A stretch of DNA of 13,326 nucleotides from Planococcus sp. (in: firmicutes). GTDB taxonomy: Bacteria; Bacillota; Bacilli; Bacillales_A; Planococcaceae. Below the pieces are notes generated by a model. The model saw nothing but the letters and a program-made list of their open reading frames with translations, was not told the DNA's origin and made no database searches. The position numbers were made by a program, and so were the translations under genes. Shown one piece after another: positions 1-7,420 of this stretch. Where the stretch lies: contig JASKZU010000053.1 of NCBI GenBank assembly GCA_030147455.1, positions 1 to 13,326 of the forward strand. The letters run 5' to 3'. Position 1 is the first letter of the stretch, and every line of letters starts with the position of its first letter.

Positions 1-72
1 GATAACGGAAAGCGGGACGCCGCCAGACGATTGGCTGCCATAAAAATCGATTCGGAAGAGGGGATTCGAAAG

Positions 73-1326
73 ATGAAAAGATCAGCAAAGTTCATTACTA
101 CAGCAATGCTTGCAGCAACTCTGCTCGTCCCGGCCATGGGAGTTTCCGCTAATGAAGCTCCAAGCACACAAAACAGCGACAAGATCCGTGTGCTCGTCGA
201 TATGCCCGGCAAACAAGATTTAAAAAATGCAAAAGATCGTTACGGCGTCCACTGGGATTTTAATGCAGAAGGCTTTACGACAAATATGACGGAAAAACAA
301 TACGAAGCATTAAAGAAAAACAAAAATGTTTCTATTGAAAAAGTACCGGAATTTACAGTCGAAACGACTACGCTGGAACCTCAAGCCCGCTATCAGACGA
401 TGGCAGCTTCCCAATCAACTCCTTGGGGCATTAAAGCCATCTACAACAATAACTCAATTACGAGAACAAGCGGAGGAGCGGGCATCAACATCGCCGTCCT
501 GGATACGGGCGTCAATACATCGCATCCTGATTTGGCAGCCAATGTAGAACAATGCAAAGACTTTACGCTTGGTACTTCTATTCGCAACGGCACATGCGTC
601 GATCGTCAGGGGCATGGCACGCACGTAGCCGGTTCTGCACTAGCGAACGGTGGCGGTGGGCTTTACGGCGTAGCACCGCAATCCGATCTTTGGGCATACA
701 AAGTATTAGGGGATGACGGAAACGGCTCTGCGGATGACATCGCTTCAGCGATTCGCCACGTTGCCGATCAGGCATCTGCTTTGAATACGAAAGTTGTCAT
801 CAATATGTCTCTTGGCTCTGCAGCAGAAAGCAGCTTGATTACCAATGCAGTAAACTACGCTTACAACAGAGGCGTGTTGATTATTGCAGCTGCCGGCAAC
901 ACAGGCCCGCGCCAAGGAACGATCGGCTTCCCGGGAGCTTTGCCGAATGCAGTAGCAGTAGCAGCTCTTGAAAATGTCATTCAAAACGGAACACACCGCG
1001 TAGCCGACTTTTCTTCCCGCGGCTATAGCCAATATGCAGGTGATTACGCAATCGGCAAATACGATGTAGAAGTTTCAGCGCCAGGCGCGGCCGTTTATTC
1101 AGCTTGGTATGACGGCGGTTATGCAACTATCAGCGGAACATCAATGGCTTCTCCCCACGTAGCAGGTCTTGCTGCGAAAGTATGGGCAGCCAATCCATCG
1201 GCGACCCACACGCAAATCCGCGGCGACTTGCAAAGACGCGCTAAAAATTACGATATCCTGTCAGGCATTTCTGCAGGTCCTGGAGACGATTCTGCTTCTG
1301 GTTTCGGCTTCCCGCGCGTACAATAA
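73..1326 (+). CDS. Secreted subtilisin-like serine protease (peptidase family S8) with I9-type propeptide
   Basis: Secreted serine endopeptidase of 417 residues. I start it at ATG 73, not at the upstream in-frame codon at 31, because GGAAGAGGGG (54-63) lies 9 bases before it and the protein then opens with a classical signal peptide (MKRSAK, then a hydrophobic stretch to about residue 25, VSA-NEA). Residues about 37-97 look like an inhibitor_I9 propeptide that folds and is then removed. The catalytic domain covers about 115-405. The triad is visible: Asp144 in VLDTG, His181 in GHGTHVAG and Ser357 in GTSMASPHVAG, with oxyanion Asn276 in AAAGN. Two cysteines (161, 175) could form a disulfide, as in some proteinase K/aqualysin-type enzymes (inference). 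It has its own terminator. Its promoter is not visible in the 72 bases before it. It lies directly upstream of a peptide-pheromone regulator pair, which may control it. Confidence 0.95.
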   Translation: MKRSAKFITTAMLAATLLVPAMGVSANEAPSTQNSDKIRVLVDMPGKQDLKNAKDRYGVHWDFNAEGFTTNMTEKQYEALKKNKNVSIEKVPEFTVETTTLEPQARYQTMAASQSTPWGIKAIYNNNSITRTSGGAGINIAVLDTGVNTSHPDLAANVEQCKDFTLGTSIRNGTCVDRQGHGTHVAGSALANGGGGLYGVAPQSDLWAYKVLGDDGNGSADDIASAIRHVADQASALNTKVVINMSLGSAAESSLITNAVNYAYNRGVLIIAAAGNTGPRQGTIGFPGALPNAVAVAALENVIQNGTHRVADFSSRGYSQYAGDYAIGKYDVEVSAPGAAVYSAWYDGGYATISGTSMASPHVAGLAAKVWAANPSATHTQIRGDLQRRAKNYDILSGISAGPGDDSASGFGFPRVQ

Positions 1327-1341
1327 TTTGCCCGCTAGAAT

Positions 1342-1375
1342 CAAGTCCGGCTTTCAAAGCTGGACTTGTTTTTTT
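1342..1375 (+). terminator. Rho-independent terminator of the S8 protease gene
   Basis: The inverted repeat CAAGTCC...GGACTTG extends inward through a G-U pair and GCTT/AAGC, giving about 11-12 paired bases with a very small loop. It is followed by seven T residues (1369-1375). It separates the protease transcript from the regulator that starts 40 bases later. Confidence 0.92.
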
Positions 1376-1415
1376 ATGGTATTATTTATTTATTCTGACA
1401 AAGAAAGGTGAGTTT

Positions 1416-2648
1416 ATGAACATCGGTTCTGTGGTTAAATATTATCGGCTCAAGCACAACTTGACTCAGTCACAGCTGGCTGATGGCATCTGTTCTGTGT
1501 CGCACTTAAGTAAAATCGAATCCAATACGTATACGCCTCATACGGATACGTACGAAGCGCTGCTTTCAAAAATGGGCGTTCAGTTGAAAAAAGAACTTGA
1601 GCATCAAAAGCGCCTTGAACAGCAATTAGGCCGCTTTATCGATTGCCTGCTGCATTATGATTTGGAAAAATTAGAAGGCATGTACGAAGAATTATATAAA
1701 GTGGATGATTATTTGCAGTCTACTGCACTCGTAAACCAATATGCATTGTATAAATTCCGTTATTACTTGCACACTCAGCAATACGAGAAAGCAGCTGTCC
1801 AGCAAAAAATGCTCGATAAACTTAAAGCTTCGTTTACAGCTCCCGAGCAGTGGATGAGCCGATTTTTCCAAGCGATTCATTTTAGCTTCCTCGGCCAATT
1901 CAAAAGAGCCATGGCATTGATGAATGAGCTCGATCAAGGATTTCACAGTATCCCGCAAAAGCTGGAAGGCGAATTTTATTACCAAAAGGCCCGCATTTTA
2001 CTGTTATTCGATCGCCTCGAGCAGTCGGCCTATTATGCGGAACTGTCTGTACGTGCGTTTCAGATGCATCACAATTACATTCGCCTCCTTCATGCCCAGT
2101 TGCTGCTCGCCATCAACTACACAAGGCACAATTTGATTACACAGGCAGCAAGCCTTTACGAAATCATCAAGCGCAATGCCCAATTGACCCATCAGCATGA
2201 TTTGTATCAATCGGTTCTTTATAATTATGCCGAGCTGATGAAAAGCCAGAAGCAGGACAGCCAGGCAATTGAATGGTTTGAAGAACTCAAAGAGACGTTG
2301 GAACCGGGAAGCTACTTATACAAAGCGATAATCGTCAATCTGTTGGAAGTCAAGCCGATGACCGAAGAAGAAACAGCTGAACTGACCAAACAGTTACGTA
2401 TGCCTGGAACGTCAGCGGATGAAGCTTATTTCAATATTTACAGCGGCTACTACGAAAAGCGGAAATTTTCCCAACAAGTTCTTTTGAACTATAAAGAAGA
2501 TATAATGTTTCCATTTTTCAAAAAATATGGTTATATTAAAGATATCAGACAGCTTTCAGAAGATCTTGCAGCTTTTTACAAAGATCAGCAGGATTGGGCA
2601 AAAGCTTATTACTATCAAAATCAGTTTATAGAACACGGGGGTGAATGA
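1416..2648 (+). CDS. RRNPP-type (PlcR/NprR-like) peptide-responsive transcriptional regulator
   Basis: A 410-residue cytoplasmic regulator. Residues 4-58 form a Cro/C1-type helix-turn-helix (YYRLKHNLTQSQLADGI, then SHLSKIES in the recognition-helix region). From about residue 65 to the end the protein is all-helical with degenerate tetratricopeptide-like repeats rich in Tyr, Gln and Leu. This is the architecture of the RRNPP regulators (PlcR, NprR, Rgg-like), whose repeat domain binds a re-imported oligopeptide; the length is close to NprR (about 420). The start has AAAGGTGA at 1404-1411 before ATG 1416. No clear promoter is visible, although 1366-1396 is AT-rich and could hold a weak one. 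The next ORF, 2651-2794, starts two bases after this stop and has the form of the cognate pheromone precursor; the 3' end of this gene carries its Shine-Dalgarno site. The HTH and repeat architecture are clear; the family and the peptide partner are inferred. Confidence 0.85.
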   Translation: MNIGSVVKYYRLKHNLTQSQLADGICSVSHLSKIESNTYTPHTDTYEALLSKMGVQLKKELEHQKRLEQQLGRFIDCLLHYDLEKLEGMYEELYKVDDYLQSTALVNQYALYKFRYYLHTQQYEKAAVQQKMLDKLKASFTAPEQWMSRFFQAIHFSFLGQFKRAMALMNELDQGFHSIPQKLEGEFYYQKARILLLFDRLEQSAYYAELSVRAFQMHHNYIRLLHAQLLLAINYTRHNLITQAASLYEIIKRNAQLTHQHDLYQSVLYNYAELMKSQKQDSQAIEWFEELKETLEPGSYLYKAIIVNLLEVKPMTEEETAELTKQLRMPGTSADEAYFNIYSGYYEKRKFSQQVLLNYKEDIMFPFFKKYGYIKDIRQLSEDLAAFYKDQQDWAKAYYYQNQFIEHGGE

Positions 2649-2650
2649 CG

Positions 2651-2794
2651 ATGGGCAAAAAGAAATTGGCGATGGGTGCGTTGCTGGCCTTGCTGTTGAC
2701 TCTAACAGCCGGACTGCCTCAAGCAGCAGCTTCTTCCTCGACGACAGATGGAACTGTGACAATCAACGGACCGATAGTTTTGCCGCCGCTTTAA
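2651..2794 (+). CDS. Candidate secreted pheromone propeptide (PapR/NprX-like) of the adjacent regulator
   Basis: A 47-residue exported peptide, too short for usual ORF cut-offs. It reads MGKKKLAMGA at the N-terminus (positive n-region), then a leucine-rich hydrophobic core (about residues 9-20) and a signal-peptidase-like QAAA-SSS junction at about 27/28. A short Ser/Thr/Gly linker follows, and the protein ends NGPIVLPPL. Signal peptide plus a 20-residue tail ending in a small hydrophobic peptide is the layout of RRNPP pro-pheromones such as PapR, in which the C-terminal 5-8 residues become the signal. I start at ATG 2651 because GGGGGTGA (2637-2644), inside the end of the regulator gene, is 6 bases upstream; an in-frame ATG at 2645 overlapping the regulator stop would add two residues. 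Translation is probably coupled to the regulator. The mature sequence is a guess: GPIVLPPL, PIVLPPL or shorter. It could instead be a small secreted peptide of unrelated function. Confidence 0.75.
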   Translation: MGKKKLAMGALLALLLTLTAGLPQAAASSSTTDGTVTINGPIVLPPL

Positions 2795-2795
2795 C

Positions 2796-2834
2796 AACAA
2801 AAGAAACCTGCCAATTTGGCAGGTTTCTTTTGTT
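2796..2834 (+). terminator. Long-stem terminator of the regulator-propeptide unit
   Basis: Perfect inverted repeat: ACAAAAGAAACCTGCCA pairs with TGGCAGGTTTCTTTTGT around a three-base loop, and one more A-T pair at 2796/2834 makes an 18-bp stem. It starts two bases after the propeptide stop codon. The T-rich 3' arm supplies the U-run, and the A-rich 5' arm would let it act on the other strand too. Confidence 0.88.
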
Positions 2835-2923
2835 ATGTCCGGAAAAGAATCCAATAGGCAGCTGCTTTATAGCAACCCGGCAAAAGATTCGGTAAACTGT
2901 AAAAAAAGAAAGGGGGCGATGGA

Positions 2924-3586
2924 ATGTACAAAAAACGGCAGTATGTATTCGAGGAAGGCCGCCCGGTGCTCGCTACTATACGCAACTACAATGAAGAGGA
3001 TTTTGCTGGATTGATTGATGTGCAGCGCGAATGTTTTCCGCTTCCTTATCCACAGGAATTGCTGTGGAATGAAGAACAATTGCAGCATCACATTACTTTG
3101 TATCCTGAAGGGGCTCTTTGTGTAGAAATTGAAGGAGAAATTGCCGGATCGATGACAGCAATGCTGGTAAAATTCGACCCGGACGATTTGCAGCACACGT
3201 GGGACGAGGTAACAGACAAAGGGTCGATCCGGACGCATGACCCTTCAGGGAATGCGCTTTATGTAGTCGATATTGGGGTCAAGCCTAAATTTCGCAAACT
3301 AAAGTTAGGGCGCCTATTGATGGAAGCAATGTATGAGCGGGTTGTGGAAGACCGTCTGGAACGCCTTATCGGCGGTGGCCGCATGCCTGGCTATCATATC
3401 CATGCAGATCAGCTGCCGCCTGAAGCGTATATCGAAAAAGTGCTGGCCGGAGAACTGCGGGATCCGGTTATCAGCTTTTTATTGAATTGCGGGCGTATGC
3501 CGGTAGCCATTCTTTCCGGATATCTGGAAGATGAGGAATCGCTCGATTACGCTTTATTGATGGAGTGGAAAAATCCTTTCCAATAA
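2924..3586 (+). CDS. GNAT-family N-acetyltransferase, like the N-terminal half of YhcX
   Basis: A 220-residue soluble protein of the Gcn5-related N-acetyltransferase fold, transferring an acetyl group from acetyl-CoA to an unknown amine. The acetyl-CoA-binding motif A is visible at about residues 112-136: the strand VVDIGV followed by the loop KFRKLKLGRLL, a version of R/Q-x-x-G-x-G/A. The start ATG 2924 is set by AAAGGGGG (2909-2916) 7 bases before it. From memory, the text GGGRMPGYH, the ELLWNEEQL segment and the C-terminal LEDEESxxYALLMEWxNPF resemble the N-terminal half of Bacillus subtilis YhcX, where the GNAT domain is fused to a carbon-nitrogen hydrolase. Here the protein stops where that hydrolase would begin, and no such gene follows. 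It is single, between a terminator and the ilvD promoter. Substrate unknown. Confidence 0.85.
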   Translation: MYKKRQYVFEEGRPVLATIRNYNEEDFAGLIDVQRECFPLPYPQELLWNEEQLQHHITLYPEGALCVEIEGEIAGSMTAMLVKFDPDDLQHTWDEVTDKGSIRTHDPSGNALYVVDIGVKPKFRKLKLGRLLMEAMYERVVEDRLERLIGGGRMPGYHIHADQLPPEAYIEKVLAGELRDPVISFLLNCGRMPVAILSGYLEDEESLDYALLMEWKNPFQ

Positions 3587-3737
3587 TTTTTTGTGAATTA
3601 GAAGATGGGAAAGATTGCTATATTACGCTAAGAAAATCAGCGCAGCTCAAATGCATATAAAATGCTTGGATGTCCTTGTGCCTATTGAAAGCGGATGCAT
3701 AAAGAAGGGTTTTAATAAGGTTTTAAACACTTATAAT

Positions 3738-3782
3738 AATTATTCATTAATTCATTGTATTCTGAAAAATGTCCTCTATAAT
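3738..3782 (+). promoter_or_regulatory. ilvD promoter with overlapping CodY-like operator
   Basis: The sigma-A promoter is TTGTAT (3755-3760), 16 bases, TATAAT (3777-3782), with an expected start near 3789. Over the -35 and spacer lies TGTATTCTGAAAAAT (3756-3770), which matches the CodY consensus AATTTTCWGAAAATT at 11 of 15 positions, including the central TTCTGAAAA core. Just upstream is an AATTA...TAATT palindrome (3738-3752), which could be a weaker second site. CodY with branched-chain amino acids and GTP would repress ilvD here by blocking polymerase (known for this family, inferred here). Confidence 0.65.
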
Positions 3783-3812
3783 AATATAGAAAAAGAAGGG
3801 ACAGGATACAAT

Positions 3813-5498
3813 ATGAAAAAAGATTTGCGCATCAACAGCAAAGTATTTAGCGAAGGGCCCATGAAAGCACCAAACCGTGCCATGCTCCGTGCGGTCGGCG
3901 TGACCGACGAAGGATTCGAGCAGCCGATGGTGGGCATTGCCAGTACGTGGAGCGAGGTTACGCCGTGCAATATACATATTGATGAATTAGCAAGAGCTGC
4001 CAAAAAGGGTGCGGAAGGCGCGGGTGCTGTTCCGTTTATCTTCAATACAATTACCGTTTCTGATGGAATTTCGATGGGGACGGAAGGCATGAAATATTCA
4101 TTGTCGAGCCGGGATGTTATCGCTGATTCAATCGAAACGGTTGTTGGTGCGGAAAGCTTGGATGGACTGGTCGCCATTGGTGGATGTGACAAAAATATTC
4201 CAGGATGCCTTATTGCAATTGCCAATTCTGAAGTGCCGGCCGTATTCGTTTACGGAGGAACCATTGCAGCAGGACGCTATAACAGCCAGGACATTGACAT
4301 CGTTTCGGTATTTGAAGGTGTTGGGCAGCATAACAACGGGACAATCGATGATTCAGCTCTCCGCAAAATCGAATGCAGTGCGTGTCCTGGAGCAGGTTCA
4401 TGCGGCGGCATGTATACAGCCAACACGATGGCATCGGCTGCTGAAGCGATGGGCATGAGTTTGCCGGGCAGTTCTTCCAACCCCGCCGTCTCGGAATACA
4501 AAGAAGCAGACTGCGAAGCCGCAGGCAAGGCGGTCTACAATTTATTGGAGCTTGGCATTTATCCGAAAGACATCATGACAAAAGAAGCGTTCGAAAATGC
4601 CATTACGGTAGTCATGGCGCTTGGTGGCTCCACAAATGCGATTCTTCATTTGCTGGCAATCGCGCACGCAGCTGAGGTGGATTTGACGATTGATGATTTT
4701 AACCGTCTTCAAAAAACTGTTCCGCATTTAGCTGACTTAAAGCCAAGCGGCAAATATGTGATGCAGGACTTGCACCGTGTAGGCGGCGTTCAAGCAGTCA
4801 TGAAAATGCTGCTTGAGGCAGGATATCTGCATGGCGATTGCATGACGGTTACCGGCAAAACGGTAGCGGAAAACCTGCAGGAAGCACCGCCATTAACAGA
4901 AGGCCAGGACGTCATCATGCCGTTCGACCAGCCGAAGCGAAAAGACGGCCCGTTGATTGTTCTAAAAGGCAATTTGTCGCCAACCGGAGCCGTAGCTAAA
5001 GTATCAGGCGTCAAAGTCAACCGCCATACAGGACCGGCGCGCGTCTTTAACAATGAAAAAGAAGCGACAGCTGCAGTGATGGCGAACGAAATCAACGACG
5101 GCGACGTGCTCGTGATCCGTTATGTGGGGCCAAAAGGCGGGCCGGGAATGCCGGAGATGCTGTCGATTTCAGCAATCCTTGTCGGCAAAGGCATGGGCGA
5201 ATCGGTAGCGCTTCTGACAGACGGCCGTTTTTCCGGCGGCACCCATGGATTGGTAGTCGGTCATATATCGCCTGAAGCCCAGTCAGGAGGCCCGATTGCC
5301 TTGTTAAAAGAAGGCGACATCGTGACGATCGATTCGGACTTGCAGGAAATTTCAATGGACGTTCCAGAGGGCGAACTGGAACAGCGCCGAAGCGAATGGA
5401 CAGCGCCTCCGCTTCATAAAAAAGGCGTGCTCGGCAAATATGCGCATAATGTATCGTGCTCGTCCAAAGGAGCAGTTACTGACTACCTGAACAGATAA
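3813..5498 (+). CDS. ilvD: Dihydroxy-acid dehydratase
   Basis: Dehydrates 2,3-dihydroxy-isovalerate and 2,3-dihydroxy-3-methylvalerate to the 2-oxo acids, the step before the transaminase in valine and isoleucine synthesis. It also feeds leucine and pantothenate; cytoplasmic. The 561-residue product is full length for the family. Candidate Fe-S ligands are Cys52 (PCNIH), Cys125 (GGCDKNIPG) and Cys197 ([11 protein letters not shown]). Asp84 (SDGI) and the Asp126-Lys127 pair are the expected metal ligands, and GRFSGGTHG at 471-479 holds the conserved serine. The reading frame stays open 66 codons further upstream, but ATG 3813 is right: it gives the normal MKKDLRINS start, has AAGGGACAGG (3796-3805) before it, and lies downstream of the promoter. 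A monocistronic unit with its own terminator; other ilv/leu genes are not in the window. Confidence 0.97.
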   Translation: MKKDLRINSKVFSEGPMKAPNRAMLRAVGVTDEGFEQPMVGIASTWSEVTPCNIHIDELARAAKKGAEGAGAVPFIFNTITVSDGISMGTEGMKYSLSSRDVIADSIETVVGAESLDGLVAIGGCDKNIPGCLIAIANSEVPAVFVYGGTIAAGRYNSQDIDIVSVFEGVGQHNNGTIDDSALRKIECSACPGAGSCGGMYTANTMASAAEAMGMSLPGSSSNPAVSEYKEADCEAAGKAVYNLLELGIYPKDIMTKEAFENAITVVMALGGSTNAILHLLAIAHAAEVDLTIDDFNRLQKTVPHLADLKPSGKYVMQDLHRVGGVQAVMKMLLEAGYLHGDCMTVTGKTVAENLQEAPPLTEGQDVIMPFDQPKRKDGPLIVLKGNLSPTGAVAKVSGVKVNRHTGPARVFNNEKEATAAVMANEINDGDVLVIRYVGPKGGPGMPEMLSISAILVGKGMGESVALLTDGRFSGGTHGLVVGHISPEAQSGGPIALLKEGDIVTIDSDLQEISMDVPEGELEQRRSEWTAPPLHKKGVLGKYAHNVSCSSKGAVTDYLNR

Positions 5499-5526
5499 TT
5501 CGATTTCTAAAGTGAAAGCAATTGGA

Positions 5527-5563
5527 AAAGGGCTGTCCTCCGGAGAGGACAGCCCTTTGTTTT
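5527..5563 (+). terminator. Rho-independent terminator of ilvD
   Basis: AAAGGGCTGTCCTC pairs perfectly with GAGGACAGCCCTTT (14 bp, loop CGGA), and the 3' side runs into TTTGTTTT. It lies 28 bases after the ilvD stop codon. Confidence 0.95.
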
Positions 5564-5564
5564 G

Positions 5565-5879
5565 CAAGGTAACGATCATTTGTTTTGACTAAAATATTAA
5601 CCCGTAACGAACGGGGAATCATTTCCATTGAAAGTGTTTGCTTTCAGTACCGCGGTAATAGTTCCACTGGGTGCTCTCTAACTTAAGCAACGTAAACCCT
5701 GCCTTCTTTTACGTCCTTGCGATCCTGTAATCGCGCCAGTGTGAATAAGTGTCTTCAAAAACATTGCGTAGAATGCCAGATCATCAAAATATATGAGTTA
5801 CCTCATAGTTAACTTTGATTACTATCTCATAAACTAGGGTATAAGTCAACGATACGGATTCTATAGTAGAATCAACTGG
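5565..5879. other. Gene-free stretch rich in small inverted repeats, upstream of pncB
   Basis: I find no credible gene here. It holds a run of perfect small inverted repeats: CCCGT/ACGGG (5601-5615), TGAAAG/CTTTCA (5629-5646), the palindrome TACCGCGGTA (5648-5657), ACGTAAA/TTTACGT (5690-5714), GCGAT/ATCGC (5719-5734), TATGAG/CTCATA (5792-5807) and GATTCTA/TAGAATC (5857-5873). It could be a structured RNA, a set of protein sites, or decayed sequence. It matches no riboswitch class I can recognise. Confidence 0.45.
5857..5873. promoter_or_regulatory. Candidate operator palindrome before pncB-nadE
   Basis: Perfect palindrome GATTCTA-TAG-TAGAATC, 7-bp arms around 3 bases, ending just upstream of the likely pncB promoter and 67 bases before the start codon. 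It has the size of a dimeric repressor or activator site. In Firmicutes, NAD salvage genes are often controlled by NiaR or related factors; I cannot match this palindrome to a known consensus. Confidence 0.45.
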
Positions 5880-5908
5880 TTTTTGAAGAAAACGAATTGA
5901 TGTATAAT
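5880..5908 (+). promoter_or_regulatory. Likely pncB-nadE promoter
   Basis: A perfect -10 box TATAAT lies at 5903-5908. Seventeen bases upstream there is only a weak -35 (TTTTTG, 5880-5885), so an activator or the preceding palindrome may matter. The start would fall near 5915, giving a leader of about 25 bases. Confidence 0.5.
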
Positions 5909-5940
5909 GAAAGTTATTACTGCGGAAGAAGGGGATTTTT

Positions 5941-7407
5941 TTGGAAACGCGTTATTCTGATGACAGCTTGGCATTACATACCGATTTATATCAAATCAAC
6001 ATGGCGGAAACTTATTGGTCAGACGGAATGCATGAGAAAAAGGCAGTGTTTGAACTGTTTTTCCGCAAACTGCCATTCGGCAACGGCTATGCAACATTTG
6101 CCGGCCTTGAACGAGTCTTGGATTACCTGGAAAACTTCCATTTTACGGACAGCGACATCGAATACTTGCAGGAACTTGGCTATAAGGAAGATTTTCTCGA
6201 CTATTTAAAAACAGTCCGCTTTACTGGGGACGTCTACTCTGTCGTCGAAGGAGAGCTGGTTTTTCAAAATGAACCGCTCCTGCGGATAGAAGCGACCTTA
6301 GTGGAAGCACAGCTGATAGAAACCGCTTTGTTGAACATCGTGAATTATCAAACCTTGATTGCGACAAAAGCGAGCCGCATCAAGCAAGTGGTCGGTGCAG
6401 AGCGGGTCATGGAGTTTGGGACAAGACGTGCACAGGAAATGGATGCAGCCATTTGGGGAACCCGTGCAGCATATATCGGCGGGTTGGAAGCAACGAGCAA
6501 CACGCGTGCAGGGAAATTATTCGGCATTCCTGTAGCCGGGACACATGCCCATTCCATGATTCAAGCATACAAAGATGAGTATGAAGCCTTCCATGCCTAT
6601 GCAAAACGCCATTTTGATTGTGTTTTTCTGGTCGATACATATGATACATTGAAATCCGGAGTTCCCATCGCGATAAAGGTGGCCAAAGAATTAGGGGACA
6701 AAATCAACTTCCGCGGAATTCGTCTTGACAGCGGCGATATCGCCTTTTTATCGAAAGAAGCGCGCAAGATGCTGGACGAAGCCGGGTTTACTGAAACGGA
6801 AGTTGTGGTCTCCAATGATTTGGATGAATACACGATCCTGAATTTAAAAGCACAAGGTGCACGTGTAGATACATGGGGAATCGGCACAAAGCTCATCACG
6901 GCTTATGACCAGCCTGCACTCGGGGCGGTCTATAAACTGGTTTCGATTGAAAACAGCGAAGGCGAGATGGAGGATACAATCAAAATTTCCGCCAATGCAG
7001 AAAAAGTGACCACTCCAGGCCTTAAAAACGTTTACCGCATCATAGACAGGGAAAATGGAAAATCAGAAGGTGATTACATTTCCATGCACGATGAAGATCC
7101 TTCTTCTGAAGAACGCCTCAAGATGTTCCATCCTGTTTACACATTCGTCTCTAAGTTCATCACTAATTTTGATGCGGTAAACATCCATCAAAAAGTGGTC
7201 GAATCGGGCAAGGTTATCTATACAAACCCGCCGCTTGAAGAAATTCAGCAGTATGCCAAAGAAACGTTGGAGTTGCTGTGGGACGAATACAAACGCTCGC
7301 TCAACCCTGAAGAATATCCAGTGGATTTGAGTGAAAAATGCTGGAACAACAAAATGCGCAACATTCAGGAAGTTAGGGAAACCGTGCAGCAATTTTCAAG
7401 AAAATAA
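5941..7407 (+). CDS. pncB: Nicotinate phosphoribosyltransferase
   Basis: Converts nicotinate, PRPP and ATP to nicotinate mononucleotide, the first step of the Preiss-Handler NAD salvage route; cytoplasmic. The 488-residue product has family signatures: an N-terminal [18 protein letters not shown] segment, [16 protein letters not shown], the [13 protein letters not shown] segment, GTHAHSMIQ with the conserved histidine, the [11 protein letters not shown] segment and [11 protein letters not shown] start it at TTG 5941, preceded by GAAGAAGGGG (5924-5934): the next methionine in frame, at 6001, would remove the conserved N-terminus. nadE follows after 13 bases with its own strong Shine-Dalgarno site and no intervening terminator, so the two form an operon supplying an early and the last enzyme of NAD formation. 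The adenylyltransferase step (nadD) is not in the window. Confidence 0.95.
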   Translation: METRYSDDSLALHTDLYQINMAETYWSDGMHEKKAVFELFFRKLPFGNGYATFAGLERVLDYLENFHFTDSDIEYLQELGYKEDFLDYLKTVRFTGDVYSVVEGELVFQNEPLLRIEATLVEAQLIETALLNIVNYQTLIATKASRIKQVVGAERVMEFGTRRAQEMDAAIWGTRAAYIGGLEATSNTRAGKLFGIPVAGTHAHSMIQAYKDEYEAFHAYAKRHFDCVFLVDTYDTLKSGVPIAIKVAKELGDKINFRGIRLDSGDIAFLSKEARKMLDEAGFTETEVVVSNDLDEYTILNLKAQGARVDTWGIGTKLITAYDQPALGAVYKLVSIENSEGEMEDTIKISANAEKVTTPGLKNVYRIIDRENGKSEGDYISMHDEDPSSEERLKMFHPVYTFVSKFITNFDAVNIHQKVVESGKVIYTNPPLEEIQQYAKETLELLWDEYKRSLNPEEYPVDLSEKCWNNKMRNIQEVRETVQQFSRK

Positions 7408-7420
7408 AAGGGGGATTCAC

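Noticed and set aside
2641..2895. An 84-codon open frame starting with GTG, overlapping the propeptide in another frame
   Set aside because: It begins inside the Shine-Dalgarno site, runs through the terminator hairpin and has no signal or domain; the propeptide frame fits the signals far better.
3776..4225. A 149-codon open frame on the minus strand opposite ilvD
   Set aside because: It is a shadow of the well-supported ilvD frame, with no start signals and no recognisable domain; other minus-strand frames opposite nadE and the transglutaminase gene were rejected likewise.
5650..5660. CCGCGGTAATA identical to part of the 16S rRNA 530 loop
   Set aside because: The flanking bases do not match 16S rRNA on either side, so an 11-base chance match is the simplest view.
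5646..5665. ACCGCGG resembling the T-box antiterminator sequence
   Set aside because: The preceding UGG of the T-box core is absent, there is no specifier or terminator arrangement, and the downstream genes are for NAD, not amino acids.
5897..6208. A 103-codon open frame starting at ATG 5897 before and within pncB
   Set aside because: Its start lies within the probable promoter, it has no ribosome site, and its product overlaps pncB in another frame without any recognisable motif.
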